Notes: a model not told the origin generated them from the sequence alone. Positions 43,875 to 53,936 are shown, counted from the stretch's first letter. The stretch: 64,000 nt of DNA from Sphingomonas liriopis (GCF_024211255.1 NZ_JAMLDY010000004.1:124001-188000); one strand, 5' to 3'. Numbers and translations: made by a program.

Positions 43875-46800
43875 TCACCGCTGCGCCACCACCACCGGGT
43901 CGTTGGGCAGCTGCGCGCGCACGGTGGGCGAGTACATCGCCTCCACCCGTGTCGGCGGCAGGCTGAAGCGACCCGCGCCGTTGAGGCGCACCGCATAGCT
44001 CACCGTGAACCGCCCGCGCGGGACCCAGGCGAAGAAGCCGCGCCAGCTGTCGTTGCCGCGCTCGACGTAGGACGGCTGCACGCCCTCGCCGCCGCCGCCC
44101 TCGCCCAGCATCTGCGACTGGTTGGCGAGATCGCCGATGATCGTCGCGCCGGCGGGGATCGGATCGTTGACCACCACCCAATTGCGCTCGGCGGTCGCAT
44201 CGACGGTGATCGTCACGCGCAGCACGTCGCCGCGGGTAAGCTGGCCTTTGGTACGCACTTGCACCGGCGTCACGCTGCGGCTGGCGCGATAGCCGGCGAA
44301 CAGCGGCGCCCTGAGCGGCACCGCCGCGCGCACAGAGACCATCGCCCACGGCCCCGCACCGCCGTTCTGGCGCAGCAGCAGGGGCGTCTGTGCGGCGGGG
44401 AGCGGCAGGCTGACCGTGCGCGCCTCGGGGCCAAGCGGCCAGGCGCGCGACACGCTCGTGCCGCCAAGCTGCATCGTGGTCGTACCGGCGATCGCCTGCG
44501 CCGGATACAGGCTCGCGAACTTGCGCACCGCAACCGCGCCCCAGGCGTTGGCGGTGGTCGTGTCCCAATGGCCGCGCGACTGGCGTAGCGCGACGCCGAC
44601 CATCATCTTCGCCGCCTCGTCCTGCCAGCCGGGGCGGCCGAGCGACACGAGCAGCGTCTTGACCGACGCCTCGTCGCCCGACGACATCAGCCACCATGGT
44701 GCGTTCGCCGCGTCGGACAGGTCGAGCCGCGTGCCTTCGTAGACCAGCCGGCTGCGCAACACGCCTTCCGCCTGCGCCTTCAGCGCCGCGGCATTGGCGA
44801 GCGGCACGCGATCGAGCGCGGCGATATAGTCGGCAAGGAGCGCGGTCGGCATGTCCTGCGCGGGCAGGCCGATCTGGCCGAGCATCGCCGGCGTCGCCGC
44901 GCCGGCGCGGGCGAGCGCGGCGAAGGCGACGAGCCGCTGCTGGCGCGGATCGCCGTAGCTTTCGCGGCGGACGCGGTCGTCGAGCACCGCCTTCAGCCCC
45001 TCGATCATCCGCGCGCGGGGCGCAGGCGGCAGCGGCAGGCCGGCCTCACTGGTCAGCGACAGGACATAGGCGGTCAGCGCCTCCGACCCGTCGAGCGTCT
45101 CGCTCGGCCAGTAGCGCAGCAGGCCGTCGGACGCCTGATAGGTCGGAATCGCGCCGGCCAGCGCCGCCCAGCGCTGCGTATCGCCCAATGCGACGATCCG
45201 GCTCAATTGCTGTTCGAAGCAATTGTACGGATAGTCGGTCATGTAGCGACGCACGCCTGCGAGCGGCGGGGCGAGCGTGTCGGTCAGTTGGACGTCGACC
45301 GAACCACGGCCGGGCAGCGCGCCGGCGGGCGGCGCGATCGGCAGCGACGTGTCGGCGACGCGGGTCAGCGCCGCCGCCCAGGTTTCGACCGGCACCGCGG
45401 GCACGACCTCCTGTGTCGCGGTGAGCCGGTCGACCGCCTTGCCGTCCTGCGACCGCGCGGTGACCTGCCAGCGCAACGTGCCGCTCGCCTGCGGCGCGGT
45501 GAGATTCCACGCCACCGGCACCGCGCCGCCCGCGGGGAGGGTGACGGTCAGCGGCCGCCCCTGCGCGATCCGCGGGAAGACTTCGACACTGGCGGTGACG
45601 GTCATCGGTTTGTCGCTGCCGTTGCGCAGCGTGAAGCCCGCCGCATACCAGTCGCCGCTGCGCACCAGCGGCGGCAGCCCGGCGTAGAGCGACAGGTCCT
45701 GCGCGGTGCGGATCGTGGTGGTGCCGGTGCCGAACAGGCCTTCGCCATCGGTGGCGATCCCGACCAGTTTGAACGACGACAGCGCATCGGACAGCGGCAC
45801 CGACAGCGTCGCGCGACCCTGCGCATCGAGCGCGACATGGCCGCGCCACAGCAGGACGGGCTGGAAATTTTCGCGGTTGAGCGCCGCCGCGGCATCGCCG
45901 CCGCCGCCGCCCGCCTCCACCGCCTTGCGCCCGTAATGGCGCTTGCCGACGACCTGCATCTGCGCGGTCGCGGTCAGCACCGACAGCGGGCGATCGCCCA
46001 TCATCGCAGGTAGCACGTCCCAACTGTCGTTGGGCGCAAGCTGGAGCAGCGCCTCGTCGACCGCGGCGAAGGCGACGTCGGCGCTCGCCGCCGGGCTGCC
46101 GTCGGGGCGGCGGACCTGCAGCGCGACCTCGGCGGTGCCGCGCGGCGCGAAGCGTTCGCGGTTCGCCTTCACGTCGACGGCGAGCGTATGGCCCTCCCAC
46201 CCGACCGTGACCTTGGCGATGCCGAGGCGATAGGCGGGCTTGGCGAGATCGACGAGCGCGGTCGGTTCGGGCGCAGGCTCGGCCTTCACGAGGCCGAGAC
46301 TCTGGCCGATCCCGCGCAGCCAGCTCGTCCAGCCGCTCTCGATCCGCCCGCGCACCGCCATCACCGAGACATAGACGTCGGGCGCATAGCTGCCCGGCAT
46401 CGGCACTTCGACCACCGGATCGGTGCCGCTGAGTTCGGTGACGAAGCTCGACAGCACGCCCTCGCGCTCGACCGTGACCAGCGCGGTGGCGGAACGGAAC
46501 GGCATGCGCACCTGGAAGCGTGCGGTCTCGCCCGCCTTGTAGGCGGTGCGTTCGGGAACGACGTCCATCCGGTCGCCATTGTCGCCGCCGAACCACCAGG
46601 CGTCGTCGCCCGCCAGCCACACCGATCGCACCGCGCGCGACACGTTGCCGTCGGCGTCGGTGGTGGTCGCGACGACATAGACCTCGCCCGACACGCCGGG
46701 ATCGACGCTGCATTGGCCAAGGCCCTGCGCGTCGGTGGTCGCGGTGCAATCCGCCGCGAGCTTCGTCGTGCGCATCTGGTTGTCATAGGCGTAGAAGCCG

Positions 46801-49613
46801 CCGATCAGCCGCCGCCGCGCGGTAAGGATCTGGCGGCTGTACAACGCGACCGAGACCTTCTGGCCCTTGATCGGTTTGCCCGCGGTGTCGAGCGCGGCGA
46901 AGCGCAGGCGCAGATCGTCCTGCTTCATCAGCCAGCCGTCGGTCTTGACGCCCAGTTGCACCGCCGACGGGAAGATCGGCAGCCTGCGACTGGCGGTCAG
47001 CACTTCGCCGTTGGCGTCCTGATAGTCCATCTCGACCAGCATGTCGGTCAGTTCGTCGAGCGCGGGCACGTCGACGCTGGTGCGCGCGGTGCCGCCGGCG
47101 TTCAACGTCGCGGGCAGCGTCTGCGTCGGCGGCAGCGGCGTCGGCTGGTCGTCGCCGTCGCCGTTCATCGGCCGGACGCCCTCTTCCACCTTCGCACCGC
47201 CGAACGTATAGCCGTCATAGCCCTTGGGGCTGCCGCTATGCGCAAACCAGCCGACGCGCACCTCGACAGGCAGGCTCCCCGCGCCGCCGCCCGACAGATA
47301 GCCGACGTACAGGTCGAGCGGCAGCGACCTAGGCCGCACCGCCGGCGCCTTGGGCCCGGTGACGCTCGCGCGCATCGTCGGCAGTTTGTACTCGTCGACC
47401 TTGAACGACTGGTCGGTATAGGTGACCTCGTCGCCGCGGACGATCCTGAGGTCGTAATCGCCCATCGGCGCGCCCTGCGGTGCGGTCCAGGACGTCTCGC
47501 CTTGCCCGCGTGCATCGATCGTCAGCGGCACGTCGAATTGCGTGTCCGATCCGCGGTGCGACAGCCGCAGGATGCCGGTGAAGCCCGCCGGGATCGCGAA
47601 GCCGCTGCCGTTCGGGCGGCGGACGATATGCTTCATGTGGATCGTCTCGCCCTGCCGCACCAGCGCGCGATCGAAGACGGTGTGGAACGTCTCGGCGGGC
47701 GCCGAATAGCCATAGGGCAGCTCGAAATCGGACGGCCGGATGCCCTGGCCCCAGCTGGTCAGCGCGAAGCTGAAATCGTCGTCGCTGCGCGCCGACACCA
47801 TCAGCGCGTGCGCGGACGAACTGTCCTCGCAGCCGTCGTACGTCTCGGGCTGCGGCAGACCGGCGGGGATCATCAGCCCGCCGCTGCGATCGGTCGCACC
47901 GCGCGCCAGCAGCTTGCCGGTGCAGCTGTCGCTGATCGCCACGCTGGCGTTGGCGACCGGCTGGCCGGTGTCGAGCGCGGTCACCCAGACGAGGCTGCGC
48001 TCGCGCCCCCATTTGAAATGCACCGCCATGTTGGTGACCAGCGCGGCGCTGGCGACATAGCGCGGCGCGTTGCGTCCGAGCAGCGAGCGTCCGAGCACCG
48101 GACTTGCCAGTTCGACGACGTAGAAGCCGGGCTTGCCCAATGGGATGCCGACCACCTCGAAATCGTGGCCCTTGCCGGGCAGGCCGAGCTTCAGCCCCGC
48201 GCCCTGCTGCCCCAGGATCGAACGGTCGCCGGTATGGTTGATCCGCCGCACCACTTCGTCGCCGCGCTTCACCTCCTCGACGTCATAATTGTCCGCGGCC
48301 GCGACCGTGCGCAGCCATGCGGCGACCGCCGCGTCCGAATCGCCGACCTTGAGCGTCCGCCCGCCGATCGCGAGGTTGCGGCCCTGCAGGGCAGGCTCGA
48401 CGTTGCGTACGGTGACCGGCAGCACGCCGCCCTGTGCCGCCTCGAGGATGCCGAAGCCCGCCGCGAACTTCACCAGCGGCGGCGCGGCGTCGAAGCGCAC
48501 GTCCAGTGGGAAGCGTTCGCCATTGGTCAGCGCACGGCCGCTCTCGTCCTTGAGGCCGGCGGGCAGCGTCAGCTTCGCCGCAGTGTCGTAGGGCAGCGGC
48601 GCCTTGAACGTGACGTCGGCGATCGTCGCCTTCTTCCTGTCGTCGTCGTCGAAGGTCGGCGCGATCTGCCTGCCGTCCGCCAGCGTCAGCCGGATCGCCG
48701 CCGCCTGGCTCATCGTCACCGGTGCGGTGAAGCGGACATAGGCGGGTTGCACCGGGCTGCACCCGGCCTGCGGATTGGTGCGGCTGCATTCGAAGCGCGC
48801 CGTGAACGGCTTGCGGACGCTATAGTCGAAGCGCTGATCGGCGCCGGCGAGACGGCCGGAGGCCGACGCGATCCCCTTCGGCCAGACCAGCGCGACGTCG
48901 CGCCCGGGCGGCAGCGCGCGGCGGCATTTGAGCGCGGTGACGCCGGCGTACAGCGCCTGCCGCGCGGCGGGCGCGTCGGGAACCGCATCGGGCAGGCCGG
49001 CATTCTCGAGGAAGCTGCGCACCGACCAGTCCTGCGTCCCCATCGCGCCGAACAGTTTCGCGGGCAGGTCGGCGGCGAGGACGTCGACCGGGATCTTCTC
49101 GCCGAGCCCGTCGACCGCGCAATAAGCGTTGGCGGCGACCGACGCGCGCGTCGGCGCGGTCGACGTGGCGACCAGGAACACCTGATCCTCCTCGATCTCG
49201 TCGCCGCCACCCGGCGGCAGGACGGCGCGCGCGCTCGGTCCTCCGGCGTCGACCGCATAGCTCTGCCGTCCGTTCAACGCATAGCCGGCGACGCTCTTCA
49301 GCCCCTTGGCGGCGTCGAAGCTGCATTTGGTCTCGCCGCGTAATGGTGTGGCGAAGTCGAAGACCCAGGTCTGCTGGTCGACCCAGCGTCCGCTGCCGGC
49401 ACAGCCGGTGGTAAAGGGCGCGGGGCTGCGTGGATCGCCGAGCGGCACCATCGGCTGGTTGAAGCGGATCGTGTAGCGCTCGATCGCGCCACCGTTGCCA
49501 CCGGCGCCGGGCTGGGCGAGCACCACCTGCGGGCTGTTGTCGCCGAACGCGGCGACGGGCGCCAGCGCCAGAGCCAGCACCGCCCACCGTACCGCTGCTC
49601 CGCGCCGCATCAT
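43875..49613 (-). CDS. Alpha-2-macroglobulin family protein (YfhM-like)
   Basis: A 1912-residue periplasmic protease trap. A signal peptide (MMRRGAAVRWAVLALALAPVAAFG) has no lipobox cysteine, unlike the lipoprotein of E. coli. Repeated macroglobulin (MG) beta-domains fill the first two thirds, and the thioester motif CFEQ is intact at residues 1465-1468 (DYPYNCFEQQLSRI), followed by the helical thioester domain and receptor-type C-terminus (YAVRLNGAGRFSLPPTRVEAMYSP). It likely captures proteases and protects the envelope together with PBP1C downstream. ATG 49610 is an equal start. Confidence 0.93.
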   Translation of the reverse strand: MMRRGAAVRWAVLALALAPVAAFGDNSPQVVLAQPGAGGNGGAIERYTIRFNQPMVPLGDPRSPAPFTTGCAGSGRWVDQQTWVFDFATPLRGETKCSFDAAKGLKSVAGYALNGRQSYAVDAGGPSARAVLPPGGGDEIEEDQVFLVATSTAPTRASVAANAYCAVDGLGEKIPVDVLAADLPAKLFGAMGTQDWSVRSFLENAGLPDAVPDAPAARQALYAGVTALKCRRALPPGRDVALVWPKGIASASGRLAGADQRFDYSVRKPFTARFECSRTNPQAGCSPVQPAYVRFTAPVTMSQAAAIRLTLADGRQIAPTFDDDDRKKATIADVTFKAPLPYDTAAKLTLPAGLKDESGRALTNGERFPLDVRFDAAPPLVKFAAGFGILEAAQGGVLPVTVRNVEPALQGRNLAIGGRTLKVGDSDAAVAAWLRTVAAADNYDVEEVKRGDEVVRRINHTGDRSILGQQGAGLKLGLPGKGHDFEVVGIPLGKPGFYVVELASPVLGRSLLGRNAPRYVASAALVTNMAVHFKWGRERSLVWVTALDTGQPVANASVAISDSCTGKLLARGATDRSGGLMIPAGLPQPETYDGCEDSSSAHALMVSARSDDDFSFALTSWGQGIRPSDFELPYGYSAPAETFHTVFDRALVRQGETIHMKHIVRRPNGSGFAIPAGFTGILRLSHRGSDTQFDVPLTIDARGQGETSWTAPQGAPMGDYDLRIVRGDEVTYTDQSFKVDEYKLPTMRASVTGPKAPAVRPRSLPLDLYVGYLSGGGAGSLPVEVRVGWFAHSGSPKGYDGYTFGGAKVEEGVRPMNGDGDDQPTPLPPTQTLPATLNAGGTARTSVDVPALDELTDMLVEMDYQDANGEVLTASRRLPIFPSAVQLGVKTDGWLMKQDDLRLRFAALDTAGKPIKGQKVSVALYSRQILTARRRLIGGFYAYDNQMRTTKLAADCTATTDAQGLGQCSVDPGVSGEVYVVATTTDADGNVSRAVRSVWLAGDDAWWFGGDNGDRMDVVPERTAYKAGETARFQVRMPFRSATALVTVEREGVLSSFVTELSGTDPVVEVPMPGSYAPDVYVSVMAVRGRIESGWTSWLRGIGQSLGLVKAEPAPEPTALVDLAKPAYRLGIAKVTVGWEGHTLAVDVKANRERFAPRGTAEVALQVRRPDGSPAASADVAFAAVDEALLQLAPNDSWDVLPAMMGDRPLSVLTATAQMQVVGKRHYGRKAVEAGGGGGDAAAALNRENFQPVLLWRGHVALDAQGRATLSVPLSDALSSFKLVGIATDGEGLFGTGTTTIRTAQDLSLYAGLPPLVRSGDWYAAGFTLRNGSDKPMTVTASVEVFPRIAQGRPLTVTLPAGGAVPVAWNLTAPQASGTLRWQVTARSQDGKAVDRLTATQEVVPAVPVETWAAALTRVADTSLPIAPPAGALPGRGSVDVQLTDTLAPPLAGVRRYMTDYPYNCFEQQLSRIVALGDTQRWAALAGAIPTYQASDGLLRYWPSETLDGSEALTAYVLSLTSEAGLPLPPAPRARMIEGLKAVLDDRVRRESYGDPRQQRLVAFAALARAGAATPAMLGQIGLPAQDMPTALLADYIAALDRVPLANAAALKAQAEGVLRSRLVYEGTRLDLSDAANAPWWLMSSGDEASVKTLLVSLGRPGWQDEAAKMMVGVALRQSRGHWDTTTANAWGAVAVRKFASLYPAQAIAGTTTMQLGGTSVSRAWPLGPEARTVSLPLPAAQTPLLLRQNGGAGPWAMVSVRAAVPLRAPLFAGYRASRSVTPVQVRTKGQLTRGDVLRVTITVDATAERNWVVVNDPIPAGATIIGDLANQSQMLGEGGGGEGVQPSYVERGNDSWRGFFAWVPRGRFTVSYAVRLNGAGRFSLPPTRVEAMYSPTVRAQLPNDPVVVAQR

Positions 49614-49839
49614 CGCCCTCCCGTAACGACACGACGCTAGGCGGTTCACGAACGCGAATCCAGAGCCGCCGCCGTCCCCGAACCGATCCGCGTTTCCGCC
49701 GATTCGGCGGCAATCCGCCGCTGGCGGGCGCGTCATGAGCGATGAAATCCAACGATCGGAAAGGCTTGCCTATCGCCCCTTGTCCGATCCGCATCCGTAA
49801 TGAACCTTATCGGCATGGGAAACTGTCCGGGGGCGGATC

Positions 49840-51216
49840 GTGGATCTTTTGACGGCGATCTTCGATGCCGCGGCGCGCGAAACGATGCTGTTCGCGGCGA
49901 CGGGACTGCTCATCGGCGGGATCGACGACCTGATCGTCGATCTGTGCTTCCTGGCGCATCGCTGGAGCAAACGTAAGGCTGTCCGTCCGACGTTGGCCAC
50001 CCTGCCACGGCCCGCCTCGCCTGGTGCGTTCGCCGTGTTCGTCGCGGCCTGGGACGAAGAGGCGGTGATCGGCGGCATGCTCGCAGCGGCCGTCGCCCGT
50101 TTCGAACATCCGGATTACCGCCTGTACGTCGGGGTCTATCCCAACGATCCGGGCACGATCGCGGCAGCTACGGCCGTTGCCGCCACCGATTCCCGGATCC
50201 GCGTCGTCATCGGCAGCCGCGACGGGCCCACGACCAAGGCGGACTGCCTCAACACATTGTGGACGGCGCTGATGCGCGACGAGGCAGCAGGCCGGGTGAC
50301 GAAAGCGGTGGTTCTCCACGACGCGGAAGATGTCGTCCATCCCGCCGAACTGACCGTGTTCGACACGATGATCGAAGGGCGGTCGGTGGTGCAATTGCCG
50401 GTGTTGCCGCTGATCCGACGCGGATCGATGGTCTCGGCGCACTATGCCGATGAGTTTTCCTATGCGCACAGCGTCCAGCAGCCGGTGCGTGCGATGCTGG
50501 GGGCGGCGATGCCGCTGGCTGGGACAGGTTGCGCGATCGCGACGCCGATACTGGCGGCGATCGCCGCCGAGCGCGATGGCGCACCGTTCGACGAATCGAG
50601 CCTGACGGAGGATTACGAACTCGGCCTGCATGTCGCCGCGCGGGGCGGCGGCAGTTGCTTCGCGCGCATCCGTGATTCCCACGACGGCAGTCTGGTCGCG
50701 GTGCGCGCCTATTTTCCCGACGCGCTGCCGACGGCCACGCGGCAGAAGGCGCGATGGATGACCGGCATCGCGCTCGCCGGCTGGGATCGAACCGGATGGG
50801 GCAGGCCGCTCGCGCTCGCGGATCACTGGATGCGCATGCGCGACCGGCGCGCATTGGTCTCGGTGTTGGTTCTGGCCGTCGCCTATGTGGCCGTCCTGCT
50901 ATGGCCCTTGGCGGTCGTATTGCACTGGCTGGCCGGTACGCCCGTCGCCGACGATCGGCTTGCCACATGGCTGCTCACGACGACATCAGTGCTGCTCGGC
51001 TGGCGGCTAGCGATGCGTGCCGTCTGCACGGCGCGGGACTATGGCTGGCGCGAGGCGGCATGGTCGCTACCGCGATTTTTCGTCGGCAATCTCATTTCGC
51101 TGATCGCCGCGCCGCGCGCGCTCCACCGTTACCTGAAGCTGCTGCGCGGTGCGCCGCTGGTATGGGACAAGACGCGGCACGAGTTTCCCGACCTCGACAT
51201 GGCGTCCAACGTGTGA
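49840..51216 (+). CDS. Processive glycosyltransferase, NfrB-like
   Basis: A 458-residue inner-membrane GT2 enzyme. One N-terminal membrane helix (about 15-38), then the catalytic domain with AAWDEE (69-74), HDAED (160-164), TED (256-258) and QKARW (302-306), the full set of a processive polysaccharide synthase. Two or three membrane segments follow (about 338-362, 382-395, 415-425). It resembles the first part of NfrB, the phage N4 adsorption protein B and polysaccharide synthase, but lacks its C-terminal regulatory domain. GTG start at 49840. Its stop overlaps the next gene. Confidence 0.85.
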   Translation: MDLLTAIFDAAARETMLFAATGLLIGGIDDLIVDLCFLAHRWSKRKAVRPTLATLPRPASPGAFAVFVAAWDEEAVIGGMLAAAVARFEHPDYRLYVGVYPNDPGTIAAATAVAATDSRIRVVIGSRDGPTTKADCLNTLWTALMRDEAAGRVTKAVVLHDAEDVVHPAELTVFDTMIEGRSVVQLPVLPLIRRGSMVSAHYADEFSYAHSVQQPVRAMLGAAMPLAGTGCAIATPILAAIAAERDGAPFDESSLTEDYELGLHVAARGGGSCFARIRDSHDGSLVAVRAYFPDALPTATRQKARWMTGIALAGWDRTGWGRPLALADHWMRMRDRRALVSVLVLAVAYVAVLLWPLAVVLHWLAGTPVADDRLATWLLTTTSVLLGWRLAMRAVCTARDYGWREAAWSLPRFFVGNLISLIAAPRALHRYLKLLRGAPLVWDKTRHEFPDLDMASNV

Positions 51217-52226
51217 CGGGTGGACGGCCGCTCCGCTTTCTCGCCGTCCTGCTCGCCGGCTGGGCCGGCACCAGGGGATATGCGATCTATCGCGACGGCG
51301 GCGTGGCGGCTTTACCCCTGGCGGCACCCGTCGCGCGGATCGTCGCGGCGATGGGGGTGTCCCCGGCCGTGGCGAGGCCCATGCCTTTTGCGCCCGCCGG
51401 CGATCGTCGGACGGAGCGGATGTGGATGCGTGCGAATCGTGTCGTGCATCGGGCGGCGGTGGCGAGCGATTCGCCATCGATCGCCAATCAACGGCGCTCT
51501 ACGGCGGGCATCGACGCCTCCTGGGCGGTGGATGATGACCGGCGATCCGACCCGCCACGTCTGGCGCCCGCCGTCCAGCCGCCGCCGATCGCGCAAGGGC
51601 CATCGCGCTGGGCGGGCAGCGCGTGGCTGATCGCGCGTGGCGGGAATGTCGCCAGCGTCACGAGTGGCCAGCTCGGCGGGTCGCAGGCGGGCGTGAGGCT
51701 GACCTATGCGTTGGGTGCGGCACGGCGGGTAGCGCTTGCCGCTCGCGTGTCGGCACCGTTGTCCGGCCGGGGACGGGAAGCGGCGATTGGACTGGATTGG
51801 CAGCCGATGCGGGCACCGATCCACATCGTCGCCGAGCAGCGCATCGCCCTCGACGGTGGGCGGGGCGGGCCGATGGTGGGGGTGATCGCCGGGTTCGGCC
51901 CGACGCGGATCGCGCCGGCGCTGACGCTCGAAGGCTATGGACAGGCCGGTTTGATCGATCGCGGTCAGACCGAGGCATTCGCTGATGGCGCCTTGCGGGC
52001 GGCGCATCCGCTCGGCGCGCTGGGCGCGGTACGGATCGACATCGGCGCCGGCATCTGGGGCGGCGCGCAACGCGGGGCGACACGGCTCGACTTGGGGCCG
52101 TCGCTGGGTATCGTCGTGCCGGTCGGTAAACGTCGCCTTCGCCTGACCGCGGACTGGCGCCAGCGCGTCGCCGGTGCGGCGCGGCCGGATTCGGGGCCGG
52201 CGTTGTCGATCGGCACCGATTTCTGA
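51213..52226 (+). CDS. Probable outer-membrane beta-barrel protein, NfrA C-terminus-like
   Basis: A 337-residue protein. It starts at GTG 51213 in a GTGA overlap with the synthase. A hydrophobic N-terminus (RFLAVLLAGWAG) could be a signal; a basic, Pro-rich linker runs to about residue 125; and from SRWAGSAWLIARGG onward about twelve alternating amphipathic strands end in the aromatic terminus LSIGTDF, the pattern of a beta-barrel ending in Phe. SGQLGGSQAGVRLTY recalls the NfrA C-terminal domain, from memory. It may export the polymer made by its partner. Confidence 0.68.
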   Translation: MTGGRPLRFLAVLLAGWAGTRGYAIYRDGGVAALPLAAPVARIVAAMGVSPAVARPMPFAPAGDRRTERMWMRANRVVHRAAVASDSPSIANQRRSTAGIDASWAVDDDRRSDPPRLAPAVQPPPIAQGPSRWAGSAWLIARGGNVASVTSGQLGGSQAGVRLTYALGAARRVALAARVSAPLSGRGREAAIGLDWQPMRAPIHIVAEQRIALDGGRGGPMVGVIAGFGPTRIAPALTLEGYGQAGLIDRGQTEAFADGALRAAHPLGALGAVRIDIGAGIWGGAQRGATRLDLGPSLGIVVPVGKRRLRLTADWRQRVAGAARPDSGPALSIGTDF

Positions 52227-52266
52227 CGGCTGGTCCGCCGCGCCAAGCCGGGTATAACGCGGGGCC

Positions 52267-53181
52267 GTGGACCTCTACCTTCCCATCGCCAATCTGTCGG
52301 TCAACGCGCTCGTCATCGTGCTGCTGGGCGGTGGCGTCGGGTTGCTGTCGGGGATGTTCGGGGTCGGCGGCGGATTCCTGACGACGCCGCTGCTCATCAT
52401 CTACGGCATCCCGCCGACCGTCGCCGCGGCGTCGTCGGCGAGCCAGGTGACGGGGGCGAGCGTATCGGGCGTCTTCGCGCATTTCCATCGCGGCGGGGTG
52501 GATACCAAGATGGGCGGCGTGCTCGTCGCGGGCGGCATCGTCGGCAGCTTCGCCGGTGCGTGGATCTTCCAGCTGCTGCGCGCCAGCGGCCAGATCGATA
52601 CGGTGATCGGCGTCGTCTATGTGCTGATGCTGGGATCGATCGGCACGATGATGGCGCGCGAATCGATCGCCGCGATCGGCGTCGCGCGCGGGCGGCGGCC
52701 GGTGCGCCCGCGCAAGCGGCGCCACCATCCGCTCGTCGCCGCGCTGCCGCTGCGCACGCGTTTCTATGCGTCGGGCCTGTACATCTCGCCGCTCGCGCCG
52801 CTGCTGCTCGGCTTCTTCACCGGCATCCTCACCATCCTGCTCGGCATCGGCGGCGGGTTCATCCTGGTGCCGGCGATGATCTATCTGCTCGGCATGGCGA
52901 CCAGCGTCGTCGTCGGCACGTCGCTGTTCCAGACGCTGTTCGTCACCGCGGTCGCGACGATGGTCCACGCCACCACCACCAAGGCGGTCGACATCGTCCT
53001 CGCCGGCCTGCTGCTGATCGGATCGGTGATCGGCGCGCAATTGGGCGCGCGCTTCGCCTCGCGGGTGAAGCCCGAATATCTCCGCCTCGCGCTCGCGATC
53101 ATGGTGCTGCTCGTGGGCCTGCGCATCCTGCTCGGGCTCGTCTGGCGGCCCGAGGAGATCTTCACGGTCGAGCTGACGTGA
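52267..53181 (+). CDS. TauE/SafE (TSUP) family anion permease
   Basis: A 304-residue inner-membrane protein with about eight hydrophobic segments in two repeats. GVGLLSGMFGVGGGFLTTPLLI and GFFTGILTILLGIGGGFILVPAMIYLLGM are the two G-rich TSUP signatures, separated by a basic cytoplasmic loop (RGRRPVRPRKRRHHP). Family members move sulfite, sulfonates or related anions. GTG start at 52267. The following TIGR02186 gene overlaps its stop (GTGA), a recurring pair in alphaproteobacteria. Confidence 0.9.
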   Translation: MDLYLPIANLSVNALVIVLLGGGVGLLSGMFGVGGGFLTTPLLIIYGIPPTVAAASSASQVTGASVSGVFAHFHRGGVDTKMGGVLVAGGIVGSFAGAWIFQLLRASGQIDTVIGVVYVLMLGSIGTMMARESIAAIGVARGRRPVRPRKRRHHPLVAALPLRTRFYASGLYISPLAPLLLGFFTGILTILLGIGGGFILVPAMIYLLGMATSVVVGTSLFQTLFVTAVATMVHATTTKAVDIVLAGLLLIGSVIGAQLGARFASRVKPEYLRLALAIMVLLVGLRILLGLVWRPEEIFTVELT

Positions 53182-53936
53182 GGCGCTGGCTGCCGCTCGC
53201 CGCGCTGCTGCTGATGGGGCAGGCGCCAAAACCCGTGCTCGTCCCCGACGTGTCGCAGCGCGATATCGAGATCGCCTATTCGTTTACCGGTGCCGAGCTG
53301 CTGCTGTTCGGCGCGATCCTCTATCCCGGCGGGCGACTGCCCAAGGGTGAGGCGCCGACCGATATCGTCGTCGTCGTCAAGGGACCGACCCAGCCGGTGC
53401 TGGTGCGCGAGAAGGAAAAGGTCGCCGGCATCTGGGTCAATGCGCAGCACCAGCGCTACAGCTCGGTGCCGAGCTTCTACGCGCTTGCCTCGTCGCGGCC
53501 GGTGGACCGTATCGTCGATGAACGGACGCGCGCGATCTACGAACTCGGGCTCGACAGCCTTCAGCTGTCGCCGGGATCGAATGCGGTCACCGCGGTCGAG
53601 CATCGGTTCCAGCGCGGGCTCGTCGACCTCAAGCGCCGCGCCGGCCTGTATCTGGAGGCGCCGCATGCGGTCGGGATCACCGATGGCGTGCTCTACCGCG
53701 CGCGGCTGACCATCCCCGCGCGTGTCCCCGTCGGGCGGTTCACCGCGGAGACGTTCCTGATCCGCGACGGCCGCGTCCTCGCCGCGGCGGTGCGCGACAT
53801 CGACATCCGCAAATCGGGGTTCGAGCGGTTCGTCGCGCGCGCCGCGGAACGGCACGGCATCTATTACGGCCTCGCCGCGGTCGTCCTGTCGGTGGCGCTC
53901 GGCTGGGGGGCGGGCTGGATCGCGCGGCGCATCTGA
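53178..53936 (+). CDS. TIGR02186 family membrane-anchored protein
   Basis: A 252-residue protein with a short signal-like N-terminus (RRWLPLAALLLMGQA), a periplasmic beta-rich domain and one C-terminal membrane helix (YGLAAVVLSVALGWGAGWIA). LVPDVSQRDIEIAYSFTGAELLLFGAILYP and LTIPARVPVGRFTAETFLIRDGRVL are typical of the Alph_Pro_TM family. Function unknown; its constant coupling to TauE/SafE permeases suggests a periplasmic partner of the transporter. Confidence 0.88.
   Translation: MRRWLPLAALLLMGQAPKPVLVPDVSQRDIEIAYSFTGAELLLFGAILYPGGRLPKGEAPTDIVVVVKGPTQPVLVREKEKVAGIWVNAQHQRYSSVPSFYALASSRPVDRIVDERTRAIYELGLDSLQLSPGSNAVTAVEHRFQRGLVDLKRRAGLYLEAPHAVGITDGVLYRARLTIPARVPVGRFTAETFLIRDGRVLAAAVRDIDIRKSGFERFVARAAERHGIYYGLAAVVLSVALGWGAGWIARRI

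Noticed and set aside
46188..49343. 1051-codon open frame opposite the alpha-2-macroglobulin gene
   Set aside because: Long only because of high GC and third-position bias; composition is Arg/Gln/His-rich with no domain.
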